This document shows positions 25,728-34,668 of a stretch of DNA of 52,543 nt, piece after piece. Below the pieces are notes generated by a model that worked only from the letters and a program-made list of their open reading frames with translations, did no database searches and had not been told where the DNA came from. Positions within the stretch are counted from its first letter, which is position 1, and each line of letters starts with the position of its first letter. A program made the translations under genes and the position numbers. This DNA is from Robiginitalea sp. (GTDB lineage Bacteria; Bacteroidota; Bacteroidia; Flavobacteriales; Flavobacteriaceae): positions 1 to 52,543 of the forward strand of contig JAHECA010000025.1 in assembly GCA_024642005.1 (NCBI GenBank), written 5' to 3'.

Positions 25728-27488
25728 ATGAATGTACAAAAAACACCCCTGATTTGGTTGTCGAAAATCGCGGCGCTAAGCCTGCTGCCGCTGGGTGCCT
25801 CCTGTGGGCCGGTAACCCCCCGGGAAACCGTCGCAAACGAAACCCTTGCTGATCAATACGCCACAGACGAGCTCTCGATCCAGCACGGGATGGAGCTCTT
25901 CAATACGCATTGCGCCAGCTGCCACAACTTTTCGGGGGCCGAGATTGGGCCTTCCTTAAGCGGGGTCACCTCCGAGGTCGGCAAGCAATGGCTGGAAACC
26001 TACCTCCACAACCCGACCGCCATGATACAGGGCGGAGACGAGCGGGCCGCCGAGCTTTTTGGCCGATACAAGCTTTACATGCCTTCCTTCCCGCAAATCA
26101 AGGGCGACGACCTGGAGCACCTGCTCGGCTTCATCCACAAATTCTCTGAGGCGGAAAAACGCAATACCAGCGCACGCGCCGGGGGGCTCATCAACCCCAT
26201 CCCGGAACCCCTGCCCGACTCGGGGCTGGTGCTGGAACTTGAGGAATGGTTCACCGCCCCGGCCAGCTCGGCCACCCCTCCCCTGGCCCGTATCAACAAG
26301 CTGGCCGGGTACGGCAAGGGTAAAAGGGAGCGCCTCTTCCTGGCCGACCAGCGGGGTTCGCTCTACAGGGTGGCGGGCGACTCGCTTTGCGTTTTCTTGG
26401 AACTCAGGCAGGAGGAACCCCTTCTTATCGACCACCCCGGCTTGGGCACCGGCCTGGGCAATTTTGCCTTCCACCCCGATTTTGACCGTAACGGCCTGCT
26501 CTATACCACGCATACCGAGCCTGCTGGCTCGGCCCCGGCCGATTTCGCCCTGCCCGACAGCACCCAGGCAGCACTGCAGTGGGTCCTCACCGAATGGCGG
26601 GCCGACCAACCGGCGGCAGAAAGTTTCACCGGCAGGCGGCGCGAGCTGCTGCGGGCCGACATGGTGACGCAGATTCACGGCTTCCAGGAGCTCACTTTCA
26701 ACCCCCTGGCCCGGCCCGGGGAAGCCGATTACGGCATGTTATACCTGGGCATCGGCGACGGGGGCGCCGGCCTGGGCGGCCACCCCGAACTTTGCGATAA
26801 CCCCGGGCGCATCTGGGGCAGCGTGCTGCGCATCGACCCGCTGGGCGCGAGCAGCAAGAACGGTCAGTACGGCATTCCGGCCGACAATCCGTTTACCTCC
26901 CGGAAAGGGGCCCTGGGCGAGATCTGGTGCCGGGGTTTCCGCAACCCCCACCGCATTACCTGGGATACCGGGGGCAGCGGCCTGATGTTCATCACCAATA
27001 TCGGGCAGCACAGCGTGGAGGAAGTTAACCTGGGCCAAAAAGGGGCCGACTATGGCTGGCCAGTGCGCGAGGGTACCTTCCTCTTCGACGTACACGCCAA
27101 TTCGGAACTGGTTTATCCCCTGGAAGGCTCCGATTCGCTGTTTACAGCGCCTGCCCTGCAATACGACCACGACGAGGGCAACGCCGTCTCAGGGGGGTAT
27201 GCATACCGCGGTAACCGCATAGGGGCCCTGGGGGGGTATTACCTCTTCGGAGACATTCCCCGGGGTACGCTGTTCGCTGCACCCGTTTCCGAACTCGGGA
27301 AAGGCAGGCCCGGCCCGGTATACCGGATGGCACTCGAAATCAAGGGTCGGGAAACAACCCTGGCCGATCGCTCCCTCGACGCCCGGGTAGACCTGCGTTT
27401 TGCTGCAGACGCCTCGGGGGAACTGTACCTGTTCACCAAGAATGACGGGAAGGTCTATAAGGTGGTGGGGGCACGCCGGGCCAGGTAG
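25728..27488 (+). CDS. Cytochrome c-sorbosone/glucose dehydrogenase fusion lipoprotein
   Basis: 586 aa. A lipoprotein signal ends PLGASC (Cys26). A class I cytochrome c domain follows, with the haem motif C62-A-S-C-H66 and a candidate axial Met in KLYMPSFPQ (about residues 119-127). From about residue 200 to the end is a beta-propeller of the PQQ-dependent sorbosone/aldose dehydrogenase type (FRNPHRITWD, NIGQHSVEEVNLGQKGADYGWPV). The architecture implies periplasmic sugar or alcohol oxidation with electrons passed through the attached haem. The gene is divergent from a GH78 gene and shares its intergenic operator, so a sugar freed from rhamnosides is a plausible substrate; this is inference. 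Confidence 0.85.
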   Translation: MNVQKTPLIWLSKIAALSLLPLGASCGPVTPRETVANETLADQYATDELSIQHGMELFNTHCASCHNFSGAEIGPSLSGVTSEVGKQWLETYLHNPTAMIQGGDERAAELFGRYKLYMPSFPQIKGDDLEHLLGFIHKFSEAEKRNTSARAGGLINPIPEPLPDSGLVLELEEWFTAPASSATPPLARINKLAGYGKGKRERLFLADQRGSLYRVAGDSLCVFLELRQEEPLLIDHPGLGTGLGNFAFHPDFDRNGLLYTTHTEPAGSAPADFALPDSTQAALQWVLTEWRADQPAAESFTGRRRELLRADMVTQIHGFQELTFNPLARPGEADYGMLYLGIGDGGAGLGGHPELCDNPGRIWGSVLRIDPLGASSKNGQYGIPADNPFTSRKGALGEIWCRGFRNPHRITWDTGGSGLMFITNIGQHSVEEVNLGQKGADYGWPVREGTFLFDVHANSELVYPLEGSDSLFTAPALQYDHDEGNAVSGGYAYRGNRIGALGGYYLFGDIPRGTLFAAPVSELGKGRPGPVYRMALEIKGRETTLADRSLDARVDLRFAADASGELYLFTKNDGKVYKVVGARRAR

Positions 27489-27548
27489 CGGAACCCTATC
27501 CCAAATAATCGCGGTCCTTTACTTGCTTTATCGAGGTAACGACCTAAC

Positions 27549-28571
27549 CTATAACGAATTCCGCGCTATCACGTAAAACGGATTTGCCACAGGTTGCCCG
27601 CCCTGGCCCAGGACGAGGTCGGCCGCCTGCCGGCCCAGGTTTTCGAAGTCGGTGGAGATCACCGTGATGCCTTCGCGCAGTATTTCCTTTACCGGGGTGT
27701 CGTTGTAGGAGATGATGCCCACCTGCTCGCCCAGTTTCAGGCCCGAAGCGCTGATTTTCTTGAGCAGGGTCACCAGGTCGTCTTCCTTCAGGTTGATATA
27801 AGCCGTGCCGGCCTCGAGTTCCTCGCCGCCTATCTCTTCCACAATGCCGAAATCGTAGGCGAACTCCCCGCAAAAACGGATAAAACCTTTTTTGATCTCC
27901 ACAGGATGGTAGGTGTGCTCGCTGCGGAGCATTTTGAGCCGGCGGTATTTGCGCAGGCGCGGGTTGAGTTCCACCAGGGCGCCGTAGATGTCCTGCTCGA
28001 AATCCTGGTACACCGTTGCTGCACGCGGGCAGGGACCCGGAAGCCGTTTGTCGAGGACCACCAGCTTTTCCGCCGGGATGGTTTCGGCCAGGAACTGGCA
28101 GAGGTCGTCTCCCCCTTCCTCGAAATGGCAGATTATCACGTAATGGGTATACTCCCGGGTCTGACTGTGCCTCAGGAGTTCCTTGAAATGCCGGTAATTG
28201 TTCTCGTAGATGAAAAAGTCGATGGTGGCCTTGTCGCCCAGGCGCTGGGAAAATGCGTCATAGATAATCTTTTTGTGGGCGCTGAGCTTGTTGAAAATCA
28301 AAAATACCTTGGCCTTCAGGGTAAGGCGGTCGTTCCTGATATAGTAGCCCTTGCCCGGTACCGATTCGATGATGCCGCCTGCCTTGAGGTGGTCGTAAGC
28401 CCGCACCACGGTATCGCGGGAGATGTCGAATTCGATAAGCAGGGTGTTTACCGAGGGCAGTTTATCGCCCTGGCGCACCCGCCCGCTGCCGATGGCCGAC
28501 AAGACGGAATCTACGATCTGCTGGTATTTGGGTACCTTCGATTCTTCCTTGATGTCGATGAACTCGATCAT
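27549..28571 (-). CDS. GntR-family regulator with a sugar-binding domain, probable rhamnose regulator
   Basis: 340 aa. The N-terminal winged helix of the GntR type covers about residues 12-80 (KYQQIVDSVLSAIGSGRVRQGDKLPSVNTL with recognition helix ISRDTVVRAYDHL). A LacI/periplasmic-binding-protein-like effector domain fills the rest (about 95-335: TLKAKVFLIFNKL, FENLGRQAADLVLGQGGQP). This pairing is common for sugar regulators in Bacteroidota. It is divergent from the rhamnose operon, with the putative operator 23 nt before its ATG, so autoregulation is likely. The effector is probably L-rhamnose or rhamnulose, inferred from its neighbours. Whether it represses or activates cannot be decided from the sequence. 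Confidence 0.87.
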   Translation of the reverse strand: MIEFIDIKEESKVPKYQQIVDSVLSAIGSGRVRQGDKLPSVNTLLIEFDISRDTVVRAYDHLKAGGIIESVPGKGYYIRNDRLTLKAKVFLIFNKLSAHKKIIYDAFSQRLGDKATIDFFIYENNYRHFKELLRHSQTREYTHYVIICHFEEGGDDLCQFLAETIPAEKLVVLDKRLPGPCPRAATVYQDFEQDIYGALVELNPRLRKYRRLKMLRSEHTYHPVEIKKGFIRFCGEFAYDFGIVEEIGGEELEAGTAYINLKEDDLVTLLKKISASGLKLGEQVGIISYNDTPVKEILREGITVISTDFENLGRQAADLVLGQGGQPVANPFYVIARNSL

Positions 28572-28593
28572 AATTTCTTACCTTAACGCTACT

Positions 28594-28636
28594 GAACAGT
28601 ACAGAACAGGTATTCCCCCGCCGGGGGTTACTTTTA
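28594..28636 (+). promoter_or_regulatory. Rhamnose operon promoter and operator
   Basis: GAACAGTACAGAAC (28594-28607), 21 nt, then TACTTTTA (28629-28636; 7/8 match to TAnnTTTG), with the ATG at 28664. It differs by one base from the element before the second GH78 gene and has the same spacing and orientation. The left part also forms the small palindrome TACTG-AA-CAGTA (28590-28601). Confidence 0.72.
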
Positions 28637-28663
28637 ACCTGTAATGTTAGCAATTTTTTGACA

Positions 28664-30763
28664 ATGAAAACCCAAACATTCAGGCATGTGGATTACCTCT
28701 GGGATGAGCAAAAAGCTGCAGCCCTGGGTGACGACCAGGTGGGCCTGTTCCTGTACCGCTCGAACCTGCTGGGGGCCGACCTCCGCATTACCAACTACGG
28801 GGGCGGCAACACAAGTTGCAAAACTTTTGAGCAAGACCCCCTGACCGGCGATGAGGTGGAAGTGATGTGGATCAAGGGCTCCGGGGGCGACATTGGCACC
28901 CTTACCCGGGCCGGCATTGCCGGCCTGTATACCGGGCGGCTGCGCAACCTCAAAAAAGTATACCAGGGCCTGCACGACGAAGACCGCATGGTGGGCCTGT
29001 TCAACCACTGCATTTACGACCTCGACAGCCGGGCGCCTTCCATCGATACCCCCCTGCATGGGCTACTGCCCTTCAAACATATAGACCACCTGCACCCCGA
29101 CGCCCTCATCGCCGTGGCGGCTGCCAAAGACAGCCAGGCCGTGACCCGCGAGATTTGGGGAGACAGCATGGGATGGGTGCCCTGGCAGCGACCTGGCTTC
29201 GACCTGGGGCTGCAACTTGAAAAATGCCTGGCCGACAACCCGGGCATACGGGGCATCGTCCTGGGCAGCCACGGGCTCTTCACCTGGGGAGACACGTCTT
29301 ATGAGTGCTATATGAACAGCCTGGAGGTCATCGAAATGGCTTCGGAATATATCGCTGCGAAGATTGCCGTTAAAGGAAGTGTTTTCGGCGGGCAGAAAAT
29401 AGCGCCCCTCCCTCCGGAAGGGCGCCAGGAACAGGCCGCCCTGCTCATGCCGCTGCTGCGGGGGCTTTGCTCGTCTGAGCGCCGCATGATCGGGCATTTC
29501 GACGATTCACTCCCCGTGCTGGAATTCTCAGGCAGCCACGACCTGGCGAAACTCGCACCCCTGGGTACCTCCTGCCCCGACCACTTTTTGCGCACCAAAA
29601 TCCAGCCCCTGGTGCTCGACCTCAGGCCCGAAGCAGACCTCAGCGACCCGAAAAGCATCCTTAAACAGCTTGAACCGGCCTTTGAGCAGTACCGGAAAGA
29701 ATACGCCGCCTACTATCAAAGCTGCAGGCACGACAACAGCCCGGCCAGGCGCGACCCGAACCCGGTGATCATCCTGTACCCGGGGGTGGGCCTCTTTAGC
29801 TTTTCCAAAGACAAACAGACTGCCCGCGTGGCCAGTGAATTTTATGTAAACGCCATTAACGTGATGCGCGGGGCCGAGGCCATTTCCTCGTATACAGCCC
29901 TGCCCCGGCAGGAGGCCTTCGACATCGAATACTGGCTGCTCGAAGAAGCCAAGCTGCAGCGCATGCCCAAACCCAAAGCCCTTTCGGGCAAAATCGCCCT
30001 GGTGACCGGGGCCGGGGGCGGCATCGGCAAGGCCATTGCCGACCGCCTGGCCGAAGAAGGGGCCAACGTGGTGCTGGCCGACATTGCCGAAGACCGGCTG
30101 CAGCAGGCAGCTACTACCTTTAAACCCGATGTGGCCGCCACAGCCGTTTGCGACGTAACCAAAAATGCCTCGGTAAAGGCGGCCTTCAAAGTGGCCTGCC
30201 TGTCGTTCGGCGGGGTAGATATTGTGGTGCACAGCGCCGGCCTGGCTATCTCCAAACCTTTGGAAGAGACCACCGAAAAAGACTGGGACCTCCTGCAGGA
30301 CGTGTTGGTAAAAGGGCAGTTTGAACTGGCCCGGGAGGCTGTGGCCATCCTGCGCAAGCAGGGCCTGGGAGGTGACATCATCAGCATCGCCAGCAAGAAC
30401 GGCCTGGTGGCCGGCCCCAACAACGTGGGCTATGGCACCGCCAAAGCCGCCCAGCAGCATATGGCCCGCCTGCTGGCAGCCGAGCTTGGGCCCGAAAAAA
30501 TACGTGTGAACACGGTAAACCCAGACGGGGTTATCGTAGGCAGCAAGATCTGGGAAGGCGCCTGGGCCGAAGGGCGCGCCCGGGCCTATGGCATTTCCGT
30601 GGAAGAGCTGCCGGCCTATTACGCCAGGCGCAACCTGATGAACGAAATCATTTATCCCGAAGATATTGCCGGCGGGGTTTTCGCCCTGGTGGGCGTTTTG
30701 GGCAAATCGACGGGGAATATCATTAACGTAGACGGAGGTATGGCCAATGCCTTTGTCCGCTAG
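28664..30763 (+). CDS. rhaEW: Bifunctional rhamnulose-1-phosphate aldolase / L-lactaldehyde dehydrogenase
   Basis: 699 aa from ATG 28664 (a TTG six bases upstream is unlikely). The N-terminal half (about 1-400) is a class II aldolase domain with metal-type His motifs IDHLHPDALIA and LGSHGLFTWGDT. It splits rhamnulose-1-phosphate into DHAP and L-lactaldehyde. The C-terminal part (about 430-699) is a short-chain dehydrogenase: nucleotide motif TGAGGGIG from T448 and catalytic Y590-G-T-A-K594. It oxidises lactaldehyde to L-lactate with NAD+. The fused form is known as RhaEW in rhamnose pathways of several phyla. First gene of the operon; an 84-nt gap with a strong hairpin separates it from the isomerase gene. 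Confidence 0.92.
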   Translation: MKTQTFRHVDYLWDEQKAAALGDDQVGLFLYRSNLLGADLRITNYGGGNTSCKTFEQDPLTGDEVEVMWIKGSGGDIGTLTRAGIAGLYTGRLRNLKKVYQGLHDEDRMVGLFNHCIYDLDSRAPSIDTPLHGLLPFKHIDHLHPDALIAVAAAKDSQAVTREIWGDSMGWVPWQRPGFDLGLQLEKCLADNPGIRGIVLGSHGLFTWGDTSYECYMNSLEVIEMASEYIAAKIAVKGSVFGGQKIAPLPPEGRQEQAALLMPLLRGLCSSERRMIGHFDDSLPVLEFSGSHDLAKLAPLGTSCPDHFLRTKIQPLVLDLRPEADLSDPKSILKQLEPAFEQYRKEYAAYYQSCRHDNSPARRDPNPVIILYPGVGLFSFSKDKQTARVASEFYVNAINVMRGAEAISSYTALPRQEAFDIEYWLLEEAKLQRMPKPKALSGKIALVTGAGGGIGKAIADRLAEEGANVVLADIAEDRLQQAATTFKPDVAATAVCDVTKNASVKAAFKVACLSFGGVDIVVHSAGLAISKPLEETTEKDWDLLQDVLVKGQFELAREAVAILRKQGLGGDIISIASKNGLVAGPNNVGYGTAKAAQQHMARLLAAELGPEKIRVNTVNPDGVIVGSKIWEGAWAEGRARAYGISVEELPAYYARRNLMNEIIYPEDIAGGVFALVGVLGKSTGNIINVDGGMANAFVR

Positions 30764-30793
30764 ACAGCGACTGTTTAGTTTTAATTCGAGGGT

Positions 30794-30830
30794 GAATGAC
30801 CCCGGTCCCACCCGGGCCCGGGGTTCATTC
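30794..30830 (+). other. Strong intra-operon hairpin between rhaEW and rhaI
   Basis: The arms GAATGACCCCGG (30794-30805) and CCGGGGTTCATTC (30818-30830) pair over 12 bp with one bulged T. There is no T tract, so it is more likely an mRNA-stability or processing element than a full terminator. Confidence 0.5.
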
Positions 30831-30847
30831 CAACAAGACCGGAACCT

Positions 30848-32128
30848 ATGAGAATATCGCAAGACCAGATTGCCGCTTTGAATGCCGTGAAGCTGGAGGA
30901 GCAGGCAGCGGCCTATACCCACCTGGCCGGACAACTGGAGCGCGAGGGCTTCGACCCTGGCCAGCTGGTCAGGAAGGTACGGGAATTTCAGGTTGCCGTC
31001 CCGAGCTGGGCCCTGGGGGCCGGGGGCACCCGCTTCGGCCGTTTTTCCCAGCCCGGCGAACCGGGCAGCCTGGAACATAAAATGGAAGACGTGGGCCTGC
31101 TGCACAGCCTGAGCGGGGCTGCCGGGGCCATTTCCCTGCACATCCCCTGGGACATCCCGCAAGACTTCGCGGCCATCAGGCAGCTGGCAGCTTCCCTTGG
31201 GCTGGTTTTCGACGCGGTAAACTCCAATACCTTCCAGGATCCGAAGGGCGGGAGGGCGAGTTACCGGTACGGGTCGCTGAGCGCCACAGACGCCGCTGCC
31301 CGAAGGCAGGCAGTGGAACACAATATCGAGGTAATCCGCATAGGCGAAAAGCTCGGCTCGAAAAGCCTTACGGTCTGGCTGGCCGATGGGGCCAATTTCC
31401 CCGGCCAGACGAATTTCCAGCAGGCCCTTGCCCATACGACCGAAAGCCTGCAGGAGGTCTACGCGGCAATGCCCGAAGCCTGGAAGCTCTTTATCGAATA
31501 CAAACCCTACGAACCCAATTTTTACAGCACGGTAATCCCCGACTGGGGAACCTCCCTCATGCTGGCGGAAGCCTGTGGCCCAAGGGCCTACACCCTGGTC
31601 GACCTGGGCCACCACCTGCCCAACACGAATATCGAACAGATTGTGGCCACCCTGATGTGGAAGGGCAGACTGGGCGGGTTCCACTTCAACGACAGCAAAT
31701 ACGGAGACGACGACCTGACGGTGGGCAGCATCAAGCCCTATGCCCTCTTTTTGATCTTCAGCGAGCTGGTATACGGCCTGATGAACAATCCGCAAAACCC
31801 GGTTCCCGCCTGGATGATCGATGCCAGCCACAACATCAAGGACCCGCTGGAAGACCTGCTGCAGTCGCTCGAGGCCATTCGGGAAGCCTATGCCAAGGCC
31901 CTGCTGGTCGACCGCCGGGCCCTTGCTGCCGCCCAGCAGGCGCACGATCCGGCCGGCTGCCAGGAACTACTCCAGCATGCCTTCCGAACCGATGTGCGCC
32001 CCCTGCTCAGGCAGGCACGCCTGGAAGCCGGGGCGGCCCTCCGCCCGCTGGAAACCTACCGGATCCTGGAAGTGCGCAGGGAGCTCACGCGCGAACGGGG
32101 GGCCGGTTCGGTAGCCACAGGACTTTAA
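30848..32128 (+). CDS. rhaI: L-rhamnose isomerase (RhaI type)
   Basis: 426 aa cytoplasmic TIM-barrel isomerase that converts L-rhamnose to L-rhamnulose. The sequence follows the Pseudomonas-type RhaI rather than E. coli RhaA: VPSWALGAGGTRFGRF (about 50-66), SLTVWLADGANFPGQTNF (about 176-194), the Glu of FIEYKPYEPNFYST and the metal-ligand region LVDLGHHLPNTNIEQI and GGFHFNDSKYGDDDLTVGS. Mn2+/Co2+ dependence is known for the family. It lies between the aldolase fusion and the kinase gene, which begins 9 nt after its stop. Confidence 0.93.
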   Translation: MRISQDQIAALNAVKLEEQAAAYTHLAGQLEREGFDPGQLVRKVREFQVAVPSWALGAGGTRFGRFSQPGEPGSLEHKMEDVGLLHSLSGAAGAISLHIPWDIPQDFAAIRQLAASLGLVFDAVNSNTFQDPKGGRASYRYGSLSATDAAARRQAVEHNIEVIRIGEKLGSKSLTVWLADGANFPGQTNFQQALAHTTESLQEVYAAMPEAWKLFIEYKPYEPNFYSTVIPDWGTSLMLAEACGPRAYTLVDLGHHLPNTNIEQIVATLMWKGRLGGFHFNDSKYGDDDLTVGSIKPYALFLIFSELVYGLMNNPQNPVPAWMIDASHNIKDPLEDLLQSLEAIREAYAKALLVDRRALAAAQQAHDPAGCQELLQHAFRTDVRPLLRQARLEAGAALRPLETYRILEVRRELTRERGAGSVATGL

Positions 32129-32137
32129 CAACAGGCG

Positions 32138-33493
32138 ATGGGAAGGGAAGTAACGGCCGTTTTCGACATCGGTAAGACCAACAAGAAGTTCTTCCTCTTC
32201 GACCGGGATTTCCACGAGGTACACCGGGAATATACCCACCTGGAGACCGTGCCCGATACCGAAGGCTACCCCTCCGAAGATTTACAGGGCCTTACCTTGT
32301 GGATGCGGGAGGTGATCGACAGGGCGCTCGGGCAGGAAAAATGGGACGTTAAAGCCCTGAATTTCTCATCCTACGGGGCCAGCCTGGTACACCTCGATGC
32401 AAACGGGAAACCGCTGACGCCGCTGTACAATTACACCAAACCCTACGAGACGGCCCTGGAAGACGCTTTCTATAAACAATACGGGCCACAACAAGAATTT
32501 GAAAGGCATACCGGCACCAGCCGCTCGGGCATGCTCAATTCGGGGCTGCAACTCTACTGGCTCAAGCACCGCCGGCCGGAGGTGTTTCAAAAAATCAAGG
32601 TTTCCCTCCACCTGCCCCAGTACCTGAGCTACCTCGTAACCGGCAAGCCCGTGAGCGATTTTACCAGTCTGGGGTGCCACACGGCCCTCTGGGATTACCG
32701 GCACAACCGCTACCACCCCTGGGTGGCTGCCGAGGGTATCGACCGGGTACTGGCGCCCATCGTGCCCACTGAAACGGCATACCCGGTTACCTTCCGGGGC
32801 AAAGCCCTGCGCGTGGGGGTGGGCATACACGACAGCTCTGCTGCTTTGCTGCCGTACCTGAGAAGTATTGAAAATCCTTTCGCCCTGCTCTCTACCGGCA
32901 CCTGGAGCGTGGCCCTGAACCCCTTTGCCGACGGGCACCTTTCTGCCGAAGACAGGCGGCACGACTGCATCAATTACATGCGCACCAACGGGCAGCCGGT
33001 AAAAGCAGCACGCCTCTTCCTTGGCAACGAATTCAAGCTGCAACTGGAAGCCCTCATGACCCGTTACGGGGCCGGTGCGCACGCCTACAGGGAGGTATCT
33101 TTCGATGCCCGCCTGTTGGAGCGCATCCGAACCGAAGACCGCCGCCTGTTCCACTGGGAAAGCCTGGATGAAGCGTGCCCTCCAACAAGCCGGTGGGAAT
33201 GGCCCGACTATACGGGGGCCTACCACCAGCTCCTGTACGAGTTGTGCCGGCTGCAGGCCAGCCGCCTTCAGGCGATACTCCTTGACACACCGATTGACAG
33301 GCTTTACGTAGACGGCGGTTTTGCCGGCAACCCTGTTTTCCTGGCAATATTAAGCCGTATGGTCTCACCCATGCAGCTGCGCACCACCGATTCCTCCCTG
33401 GGGTCGGCCCTGGGTGCTGCCGTGGTCATGTCAGACAAGCCCCTGCAAAAAGGCTTCCTGAAAACCCACTACGCCCTTCAAGAACACCCTTAA
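32138..33493 (+). CDS. rhaB: Rhamnulokinase-type FGGY carbohydrate kinase
   Basis: 451 aa FGGY kinase of the ASKHA fold. The N-terminal phosphate loop reads AVFDIGKTNKKFFLFD (about 6-21), the sugar-binding middle region contains FSSYGASLVHLD and GIHDSSAALLPYL, and the C-terminal adenosine motif reads LYVDGGFAGNPVFLAILS. It phosphorylates rhamnulose at O1 with ATP, giving the substrate of the aldolase gene two places upstream. The sequence is closer to the fuculose/rhamnulose group than to xylulokinases, and the context decides for rhamnulose. The next gene starts 16 nt downstream. Confidence 0.88.
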   Translation: MGREVTAVFDIGKTNKKFFLFDRDFHEVHREYTHLETVPDTEGYPSEDLQGLTLWMREVIDRALGQEKWDVKALNFSSYGASLVHLDANGKPLTPLYNYTKPYETALEDAFYKQYGPQQEFERHTGTSRSGMLNSGLQLYWLKHRRPEVFQKIKVSLHLPQYLSYLVTGKPVSDFTSLGCHTALWDYRHNRYHPWVAAEGIDRVLAPIVPTETAYPVTFRGKALRVGVGIHDSSAALLPYLRSIENPFALLSTGTWSVALNPFADGHLSAEDRRHDCINYMRTNGQPVKAARLFLGNEFKLQLEALMTRYGAGAHAYREVSFDARLLERIRTEDRRLFHWESLDEACPPTSRWEWPDYTGAYHQLLYELCRLQASRLQAILLDTPIDRLYVDGGFAGNPVFLAILSRMVSPMQLRTTDSSLGSALGAAVVMSDKPLQKGFLKTHYALQEHP

Positions 33494-33509
33494 ACAAACC
33501 CCTCCTGAT

Positions 33510-34652
33510 ATGGATTTCGACACCCGCTACCCCTCCGTTGAAGCCCTGCGCGAAAAGGCGCGTCGCCGTATGCCGCGCTTTGCCTTCGATTACCTCGACG
33601 GGGGCTGCAACGAAGATGTGAACCTGCACCGCAACACGGCCGAGCTGCGTGAGGTTCGCCTTGAACCCCGCTACATACGCGGCTTTAAAGGGGCCGACAC
33701 CCGCTGCGAATTGTTCGGGCACCGCTACGATGCCCCCTTCGGGGTTGCCCCTGTGGGCCTGCAGGGCCTCATGTGGCCGAACGCCCCGGAAATTTTGGCA
33801 CGGGCTGCCTGCAAGCACAACATCCCCTTCGTTTTAAGCACCGTAACCACCCTGTCGATCGAACGGGCCGCGGAACTAACCGAAGGTCGCGCCTGGTTCC
33901 AGCTGTACAACCCGGTGGAAGAAGGCGTGCGCAAAGACGTAATCGGCAGGGCCGCTGCGGCAGGCTGCCCGGTGCTGGTGGTGCTCTGCGATGTACCCAC
34001 CTTCGGCTACCGGCCGCGCGACATCAAAAACGGGTTGGCCATGCCCCCGAAAATGTCGCTCACAAATATCCTGCAGGTCCTGGGCAAGCCCCGCTGGGCC
34101 CTGCAAACGCTCAAATACGGGCAGCCGGCTTTTGAAACCATCAAGCCGTACACGCCCAAAGGCCTCGACCTGAAACAACTGGGCCTTTTTATGAACCAGA
34201 CCTTTTCGGGCCTGCTCGACCCGGAAAAGATCAAGCCCATCCGCGACCTGTGGCCCGGCAAACTGGTGCTGAAAGGGGTGGCCTCCGAATGGGATGCGCA
34301 ACAGGCGCTGGAACTCGGCTTCGACGGCATTATCGTTTCGAACCACGGCGGGCGGCAACTCGACGCCGGGGAAGCCACCATTAAGCCCCTGCAACGCCTG
34401 GCCAGGGCCTACGGCGACAAGCTAACCGTGATGGTCGACAGCGGGCTCAGGGGCGGACCCGACGTAGCGCGGGCCATGGCCTCGGGCGCTGCCTTTACCT
34501 TCATGGGCCGCAGCTTCATGTACGGTGTGGGGGCATTAGGCGCAAGAGGCGGCGAGCACACCATCTCCATGCTGAAAACCCAATTCCGGCAAAATATGGA
34601 ACAACTCTGCTGCGAGCGCGTGGCAGACCTTCCGGGCCATCTGATAAAATAA
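33510..34652 (+). CDS. lldD: FMN-dependent L-lactate dehydrogenase / alpha-hydroxyacid oxidase family
   Basis: 380 aa flavoprotein of the LldD/glycolate-oxidase family. It opens RRRMPRFAFDYLDGGCNED, and the catalytic base H279 lies in SNHGGRQLD, followed by FMN-phosphate contacts in VDSGLRGGPDVARAMA. It oxidises L-lactate to pyruvate, passing electrons to the quinone pool or oxygen. Its place in the rhamnose operon fits: the lactaldehyde dehydrogenase half of the first gene makes L-lactate, and this enzyme carries it to pyruvate. It is flanked by 16-nt gaps on both sides. Confidence 0.88.
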   Translation: MDFDTRYPSVEALREKARRRMPRFAFDYLDGGCNEDVNLHRNTAELREVRLEPRYIRGFKGADTRCELFGHRYDAPFGVAPVGLQGLMWPNAPEILARAACKHNIPFVLSTVTTLSIERAAELTEGRAWFQLYNPVEEGVRKDVIGRAAAAGCPVLVVLCDVPTFGYRPRDIKNGLAMPPKMSLTNILQVLGKPRWALQTLKYGQPAFETIKPYTPKGLDLKQLGLFMNQTFSGLLDPEKIKPIRDLWPGKLVLKGVASEWDAQQALELGFDGIIVSNHGGRQLDAGEATIKPLQRLARAYGDKLTVMVDSGLRGGPDVARAMASGAAFTFMGRSFMYGVGALGARGGEHTISMLKTQFRQNMEQLCCERVADLPGHLIK

Positions 34653-34668
34653 TAAAAACCAACCAACC

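Noticed and set aside
29528-31945. Very long minus-strand ORF (805 codons) opposite rhaEW and rhaI, and similar long antisense ORFs opposite the RND genes (for example 1716-2945, 10987-12219)
   Set aside because: They mirror highly conserved genes in GC-rich DNA and their translations are Gly/His/Gln-rich with no family resemblance; they are shadows of the real genes.
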